Assembly: GCF_904849725.1 (NCBI RefSeq)
Contig: NC_058521.1
Span: forward strand, 339,992,638 to 340,056,637
From: Hordeum vulgare subsp. vulgare
Lineage: Eukaryota; Streptophyta; Magnoliopsida; Poales; Poaceae
Direction of reading: 5' to 3'
Length of the DNA: 64,000 nucleotides
The translations under genes were made by a program, and so were the position numbers. Shown piece by piece: positions 57,358 to 64,000 of the stretch; the stretch's first letter is position 1, and every line of letters begins with the position of its first letter. Below the pieces are notes generated by a model, which had not been told where the DNA came from, did not search any database, and saw only the letters and a program-made list of their open reading frames with translations.

Positions 57358-59150
57358 CCTTCTTGTGACTCTTTTCAAAGTATTCTTTCAAAGAAGTGAA
57401 TTGGGTCTTGAGATCTTTGATTTCCTATAGATTTTTAGTATCAACACAAGTACTAGAGGAAGTATAAGCTTCATTCTTAGGGCAACAAGACAAGGAAAGT
57501 AATTCATCAGAAGATGTAGCAACATTATGAGTAGATGAAATACGAGGACTAGCATAAAGCAATGTAGCTTTCTGACTAGAAGTAGTGCTAATGTCCACAT
57601 GAGGCTCAACTCATGTTATGTTGGTACTAATAGCCTCATGAGCTAATTTTACCACATTATGAGATACTAGAAGATCATCATGACAGCTTGTGAGCATTAC
57701 ATGGTTTTCTTCCAATTTCCCATAATTACTCGATAGCAACTCAAGTTGAACCCTTAGCTCAACATTCTCCTTTAATATGGATGCTTCACACGAAATCGAG
57801 TTTGAAGCACAAGCATCATCATTAACAACAAGAGGAGAAGGAAACTTGGCAAACTTTTTTGCATATGAAGCTTCAAGTTGAGCATGAGACTCGGTGAGTT
57901 GGATGAATGAACTCTTAATATCCCTTGGCCCATTTTTTAGGTTCTCATAGTCCTCAAGGAGTTTAGCATGAGCAACTTCAGGATTATCATTTTTAGTTCT
58001 AAAATCAATAGCTACCTCGAGAGCTCTATCATGTGATTCTTTTAATCTAGATAATCCTAGAGCAAAGGTCTTCTCAAGAGATTCCTTGGTGGTTTGCTCA
58101 TTTTCAAGAGTTTGGGATAGCTCTGCTATCTCATTAGCGAAATCACGCTCATGACCTTACATTGTCTCAGTGATGGCCTTAGGCTCCTCGAGATGAGCTT
58201 CCAACTCCTCAATATTTTCTTGCCCTCAATGGCAATACACATGATTTCCATGAAGTTTGAAAGAGCAAGATTATTCTTTTGAAGAGATTTAAAAATCATT
58301 TCACCCTTAAGTTTTAATGATGCAATATTGTCACTCTCTTCATCCTGATCCTCATCCTCATCATCATCAACATCGTCACCATGAGATACATTGGGATTGA
58401 AAGTAGTAGATACCTTTGAAGCCTTAGCCATAAGGAAAAAGTGAGAAACAATAGATGATGATGTAGGATCCCTTGAGGCATCATTCAGGGCCACATCTTG
58501 ATCCATGAAGTAATTGATTTCCTCTACATTGTTAGCTCAATAACTGGAGGAAATAGATATATTTTTATCATGGAAACAAGATATACAAAGCATATCATCA
58601 TGTGATTTAGTCAAGCAGTGTCTAGATGGTATCCTTAATGACTATCAACACAAGCATGTAAAGCATTTATAGAGCTCGAAGTGTTAAAATGAAAAGATGA
58701 AGCATTACAATAAGATAGTGACAAAGGATCATCAACAACAAGCCCACTATCATCATTGCAATGATCACCACTACTCACCTTATCATTACCTTGTGGCAAT
58801 CCACATGTAGTTGAAGTAGATGAAGTTGAGAGCACCACACAACCAGAGGTGGAGGGTGAACAATCATCCCTACAAATCTTGGACACACCATATTTATCTT
58901 GAAGCATTGTCCAAACTCATGCGCATTCCGAAATGGCTCAAAGCATCAAAAGATATATTTTGAGACTCCTTTGGAGGAGAAAAATCCATATCTACAATTC
59001 GCTCTAAATTAGGGTCCGTCACCTAAAGAGATTAAGCATGTGAATTGCCCAAACATCAAAATTTATGCCATCGAAACTTAGAGAGTCGGAGAATCCTAAT
59101 CCCCTAGTCGACATCCTTAATCTCAAGGTGGTTAAACCTAGAGAGACCTA
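57358..59150 (-). pseudogene. Copia gag2
   Basis: Minus-strand Gag collinear with gag1: damaged UBN2 start (about 59110-58990), LQDKYGVSKICRDDCSPS (58905), MAKASKVSTTFNPNVSHGDD (about 58430), the acidic block DDDEDEDQDEESDN, then a long coiled coil (LENEQTTKESLEKTFALGLS, SHAQLEASYAKKFAKFPSP, LKENVELRVQLELLSSNYGK) to EYFEKSHKKGA, where it meets LTR2. The zinc knuckle and all of pol are missing. About 150 bp near 58930 are deleted relative to gag1. It gives the uninterrupted form of the site where the Gypsy element inserted in gag1. Confidence 0.85.
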
Positions 59151-59164
59151 GTTGTGATACCAAT
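59151..59164 (-). promoter_or_regulatory. Copia PBS, unit 2
   Basis: Minus strand ATTGGTATCACAAC next to LTR3; two mismatches to the tRNA-iMet PBS. Confidence 0.7.
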
Positions 59165-61176
59165 TGAAAGACAGTGGACATCGCCTAGAGGGGAGAGGTG
59201 AATAGGTGTTTTAAAATAATTATGGTTTAGGATCGAACAAATGTGGAATAAAACCAATATTTAATTTGTCAAGCTCAAAACCTAAGACAACTAGGCTCAC
59301 CTATGTGCACGAACAACTTATGCTAAGAAAGATAAACAACAAAGTGATAGAAAGATATTTAACATGAAACAATATGGCTATCAAAAAGTAAAGTACATAA
59401 GTAAAGGGCTCGGGTAAGAGATAATCGAGGCATGCGGAGATGATGGTGTATCCTGAAGTTCACACCCTTGCGGATGCTTATCCCCTTTGGAGTAGTGTGG
59501 AGGCACAATGCTCCCCAAGATGCCACTAAGGCCACCGTTATTTCTTCACACCCTCACACGCCAAGATGTCGTGTTTCCATTAAGGGACCCTTGAGGGCGG
59601 TCACCGAACCCGTACAAACCAGGTTGGGGAAATTTCCACAACTTAATTGGAGGCTCCCAACAACGCCACGAAGCTTCACCACAATGGAATATGGCTTTGA
59701 GGTAACCACAAAGGCTCGGGGAAATCTCCACAACCTAATTGGAGACGTCGACACTTGCGTGGAGCTTTACACCACAATGATTGAGCTCCTAGGCACCAGC
59801 AAGCTTCTAGGATGCCAAAGCACCCAAGAAGAACAAGTATTATGGCACCAAGCACTCAAGAGTAATAAGCTTCTCAAACTTCACTTCCACATGTCACCAC
59901 GGAGAACTCAAACTATGCACCAAATGCAATGGCAAGGGCACACGGAGTACCCAAGTACTTCTATCCCAAATCCCTCCACAACAACTAATGCTATGGAAGA
60001 AAATCAGAGGAAGAACAGAGAATAACATGAAGAACTCCAAGATCTAGATCCAAGGGGTTCCCTCATATAGAGGAGAAAATGATTGGTGGAAATGTGGATC
60101 TAGATCTCCTCTCTCTTTTCACTCAAGAACTAGCAAGAATCATTGCACGGATTGAGAATTAGAAAGCTCAAAGAAGGTCAACAATGGGGGAAGAACACGA
60201 GCTCAACGGATAGAAAACAATTGGGGAAGAAGACCCTCTTTTATAAGGGTGGAGGAATTTGCTAGTTACCCACCACATGTGCCCGAGATAGAGCGGTAGT
60301 ATCGCTCCTGGGAACGGTACTACCAATAATAAGAGTTAGTACCTCTCTAGTGAGCGGTACTACCGCTCAGGTAGAGGGAGGCTGAACTAAGAGGGGGCAA
60401 GGCCGAAAGTACCGTGAGGAGCCCTAGTAACAACCGATACTACTGCCCAACACTACCGCAAAAGTGTGACTCAAATAGGGTTCACACTTATGAGCACCGA
60501 TACAGGCCAGGGTTACCAGGAGGAGCACTACCACTCAGAGTGGTAATACCTATGATAAGAGGTAGTACCGCTTGGAACAAAGAAACATCCCAGAACTGCC
60601 ATAACTTTCGAAAATGAGCTCTGAATTGACCAAACTCAGGCTTGTTGGATTCAAGAAAACTTAAGAACATGCAGTTATGGAAATGCCAATGATATAGACA
60701 TGTGAAACCTCTATGGATGAAGAACATGCAAAAACTCCAACATCGAAAACATCATATAAGATACACATGAACTCTGTTTTCAATGAACTCGAGCTTCTCA
60801 TAAATATGACCATAAGCTCCAATACTCGCGAAGAAAACAACCAAACAAGAAACTTGATTCCCTTGGCTTGATGAAAACTAGTTGATTGCTCCCCCATACT
60901 CACTATGGATGAGCGACTCTTCAGCACATCTTCACAAATCCATTGCCACCACAATGGGTAGCAAGCTTCAAGCGTGATATCTTCGTGATGCTCCACTTGA
61001 ACTTTCACACCACAATCTTGTTGACGATCACCACTTCATGTCATCCTCCATGGGTTTAATGAGATCTTCCTCTTGACGCAAGCCCATGAAAACACACCTA
61101 ACCCCACATAGAACTCTCACGAATACCATGGGTTAGTATAGAAAGCGTAATGGACAATGCTTACCATCCCATGGAA
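59165..61176 (-). repeat. Copia LTR3 (5' LTR), cut by CACTA3
   Basis: It starts TGAAAGACAGTGGACATCGC. It contains the shared LTR part to about 60445 and then about 730 bp absent from LTR1 and LTR2. Inverted words around CACTACCG/CGGTAGT recur at 60295-60570. A TATA-like TTATAAAAGAG (minus) lies at about 60236-60247. It is interrupted at 61177. Confidence 0.82.
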
Positions 61177-61560
61177 CACTACTAGAAAAAAGCCTATAGC
61201 TAATATGGACATTAATGGCGCACCGTGCATGTGGTGCGCCACTGCTATATAGCAGTGGCGCACCACCTACGGGTGCACCATTAGTGTCCATATTACTAAT
61301 TGTGCACCCTGTGTCTCGTGAGCCATTACTATATTTGACTTGTCCCCCACCCTGTCCTACACTTACGAGTGGCGCACGATGGGAAGTGCGCCATTACTAG
61401 TTTTAACTAGTAATGGCGCACCACGTCCATTGTGCGCCACTACTAATATTTTTTCAGTTTTTTTAAACTACTAATGGCGCATTCTTACCTGGTGCGCCAT
61501 TAGTAACCCTGGTTACTAATGGCGCATTCTTCCTGGGTGCGCCATTGGTAACCTGGGAGG
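61177..61560. repeat. CACTA3 subterminal palindromes
   Basis: TAATGGCGCACC and GGTGCGCCATTA occur in facing pairs at about 61205-61290, 61365-61445 and 61470-61555; several pairs form near-perfect hairpins. They are the probable binding sites of the element's own second protein. Confidence 0.88.
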
Positions 61561-62014
61561 AGTAGATATTTTTAACAGCCCACTTCACACTCACTTCCCC
61601 CTCCCCACTTCATTCTCTCCACCACTTCACACTCACTAATCTCGGCTGCCTCCTCCAGCTCACCTTATTAGCACCATATATTCGCCCAAATTAAGTGGTT
61701 AAATTTCCTTTTTTGATAGGTAAGTAAGGGGAAACCTTTCTTTATGTCCTAGATCTACTTTTTTGTCCCTGCAACACGTGTACACACTTTTTATGACCTA
61801 GATCTACGTATGTTTGTGGTGTTGCATATGTTTGTGTTTGCAGGTACCGGTATTTGAAATGCGATAGTTGCCAATATTTTGCTGGAATGTTGATTCATTT
61901 TCGTTTCGGCGAGAATTTGACACTATGCATTCTTTTTGGTCTTATTTTTAGGCACAGTCATGCCAAAAAAAATTTGGTTCTAACATATCGTTTTGTTCTA
62001 CCCCGCAGGCGACC

Positions 62015-64000
62015 ATGGTCCGCATGATGACTGAAGGCATCGTGAATAGGTTTTTGAGCTCCGCGAAGGCCGAGATGCTTCAAAAGAACGAGACGGAGAT
62101 AAGATGTTCGTGTCGAAGATGCAAGGTGAAGAGCCTTATGGACCCCGATTCCAGACAGGTGCGGGACCACCTACTCGTGCGTGGTTTCATGGATGGCTAT
62201 TGGTGGCAAGGTGATTAAGATGATTATGAAGTCGTCCATGGGGGTCGGGAAGAAAAAAGCAAGGGTTGCAAGACAATAGCGGCTAGGGCGGGCGAGAAGA
62301 CGAAGAATCTCCAAGACATGATCACGAAGTAGATGCTGGACACAGTCATCATGTAGAAGATGCCGGACATGATGATGAGGAAGATCAAGACAAAGGGCAT
62401 GATCATGAAGATGAAGATGCCGGAGCAGACGACGATGGACCATCGATGGGCTGGGTGCAGGACCCTCATATTCAAGAGCTGCTTCTCAAGCAGACGGGTA
62501 ACGCAAGAGCTGCCGCCCGAGAGAAAGCCAAGCTGGATCAACTGGAGATAGACGCGGTTACTCCATCGTATGAAAGATGCAGGCCCGAAGATACCCGGTT
62601 GAAAGTAACGCTCATGGCTCTGAAGATGAAGGTAAAACACAAAATGACTGACACATGCTTCGACGAGAACATGTCATTCTGGCACAAATGTCTTCCCATG
62701 GGGAACAAGTGCCCGAACAGTTTCGAGGAGGTGAAGAAAATCGTGTGTCCTCTGGATTTACCGCACGTGAAATACCATGTGTGCATGAACGATTGCATCA
62801 TTTATCAGGATGAGCACGCGGAGTCTACCATATGTCCGGTGTGCGGCGCTACTCGATACAAGAAGAGGAAGCAAGCTCCTCGAAAAGTGGTGTGGTACTT
62901 TCCGATCACTCCTCGTGTGCAGCGGTATTTGGCGGACCCTAAGCAAGAAGAGCTCCTGCGTTGGCATGCGGATAGGGAGGATAAGAAGCGAGAAGATGAA
63001 GGAAATGATCCAGAGATAAATAAAAAAGACAAGATGCTGAGTCACCCTAAGGATGCGAGCCAGTGGCAAGCGTTGAACTTCGAACACCGAGAATTTGGGG
63101 ACGATCCAAGGAACATCATGTTGGGCGCGAGCACCGATGGAGTGTGCCCGTTTGGTAGCCAGAGAAGCACACATAGCAGCTGGCCTATGTTTGTGTGGAT
63201 GTACAACCTTCCCCCCTGGATGTGCATGAAGAGGAAGTACATTCACATGAGTATGCTAATTGAAGGGCCGAAACAACCAGGGAATGACATCAGTCTGTAT
63301 CTGGGGCTGCTGAAAGAGGAGCTAGACACGTTGTGGAAAACGCCAACCAATACGTGGGACGCCACAACAAAACAATATTTACCTATGAGAGTCGCACTGC
63401 TCACGACGGTGCACGACTATCTCGGTTACGGATATGTCGCGGGGCAGGTGGTCCACGGATTTTGTGCATGCGTCAGGTGCATGGATGACACAATGTATCG
63501 CTAGCTAGACAGAGATCCCGGGTCTTTGAAAACCGTGTTCATGGGACATCGAAGGTGGCTTCGCGACGATGACGCATGGAGAAAACGCAAGGATTTGTTC
63601 GATGGTGAAACCGAACCCCGAAGAGCCCCACGTACGAGGAGCGGAGACGAAATAAACGAGCTGTTGAAAAATTGGAAAGACTGCCCACCGCCGGGAAAGA
63701 AGTGAAAGGCTCCAGAGCTGCTTCTGAAGGTATGAAAAACGAGGTCTGTTTTCTGGGACTTGCCGTACTGGAAGATCCTCCGTGTGCCTCACAGCCTTGA
63801 TGTCATGCATATCACGAAGAACGTGTGTGAGAGTCTGCTTGGTACCCTACTCAACATGCCAGAGAGTACCAAAGATGGGCCGAAAGCAAGGGAAGACTTG
63901 TAATCAATGGGCATCAGGGAGGAGCTTCATGCAAAACGCCCTAATGATGATGATGATGATGATGAGGCGAAGGACACGGAAAGTCTTCGCAAAGGCAAAA
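62015..64000 (+). pseudogene. TNP2-type transposase of CACTA3, broken, incomplete
   Basis: ATG at 62015 after a CCGCAG acceptor. Transpos_assoc domain: EIRCSCRRCKVKSLMDPDSR and VRDHLLVRGFMDGYWWQGD, then a stop at 62216. After a shift between about 62220 and 62290 an Asp/His-rich linker leads to a 352-codon frame from 62446: GWVQDPHIQELL, CPVCGATRYKKRKQAPRKV, GASTDGVCPFGSQRSTHSSW, PPWMCMKRKYIHMSMLIEGP, GYVAGQVVHGFCACVRCM. In-frame stops follow at 63502 and near 63703, 63735 and 63900, with LPYWKILRVPHSLDVMHITK between. Core motifs match Transposase_21. It runs off the window. Confidence 0.88.

Larger units (their letters stand above)
28466..61176 (-). mobile_element. Copia array LTR1-gag1-LTR2-gag2-LTR3
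   Basis: Three LTR copies (28466-29696, 56074-57357, 59165-61176) and two gag segments alternate, all minus-strand. Each gag begins with a PBS next to the LTR on its right and ends, at the same codon, fused to a shortened LTR on its left. All of pol is missing from both units. Gag1 is split by the Gypsy element at 30300-54823, and LTR3 is cut by CACTA3 at 61177. The LTRs differ visibly from one another (many substitutions), so the array is old. Confidence 0.8.
61177..64000 (+). mobile_element. CACTA3: CACTA transposon, right part outside window
   Basis: The terminus CACTACTAGAAAAAAGCC at 61177, preceded by GAA (candidate TSD), is followed by subterminal palindromes of a different motif (TAATGGCGCACC) from CACTA1 and CACTA2. 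A plus-strand TNP2 gene starts at 62015. It is therefore a separate CACTA family, opposite in orientation to the other two. Confidence 0.88.

Overview
The window looks like intergenic DNA from a large grass genome, most likely a Triticeae species (wheat, Aegilops, rye or barley). I find no host gene, tRNA or rRNA. Almost every base can be assigned to nested transposable elements: degenerate Copia and Gypsy LTR retrotransposons, non-coding long-LTR repeats and three En/Spm-type CACTA DNA transposons. This rests on protein motifs, primer-binding sites (PBS), LTR ends, terminal inverted repeats and target-site duplications (TSDs) read by eye. Family names are inference because no search was run.

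Layout. 1-10036: a minus-strand Copia element (gag, protease, integrase, RT, RNase H, then an extra envelope-position ORF); its right LTR is 8524-10036 and its left end lies outside the window. 10037-12412: a plus-strand Gypsy remnant (leader, gag, protease/RT edge) whose LTR was hit by that Copia. 12413-19205: a minus-strand Gypsy element with gag-protease on the minus strand and an extra ORF on the plus strand. 19206-28465: an LTR fragment, a truncated copy (20165-21567) and a longer copy (23354-28213) of one long LTR-like repeat, and pieces of unclassified Triticeae repeats.

28466-61176: a Copia array LTR1-gag1-LTR2-gag2-LTR3, in which both gag units carry the same deletion junction. Gag1 is split by a 24.5-kb insertion at 30300-54823, a minus-strand Gypsy element. 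That Gypsy contains two CACTA transposons: CACTA1 at 32774-39922 (TSD TAA/TAA) and CACTA2 at 42324-54805 (TSD ATT/ATT), the latter inside its LTR. LTR3 is broken at 61177 by CACTA3, which runs off the window.

CACTA1 and CACTA2 belong to one family: they share termini, the subterminal motif TTTGCCGTC, a multi-exon Transposase_24 gene, a TNP2 (Transposase_21) gene, and a conserved fold-back of about 200 bp in the presumed TNP2 leader next to a perfectly palindromic TATA box. CACTA2 keeps an 814-codon TNP2 reading frame but has later frameshifts. CACTA1 has lost the TNP2 core. The leader hairpin is the feature I find most worth following up, as a possible source of small RNA against the transposon or a translational control element.
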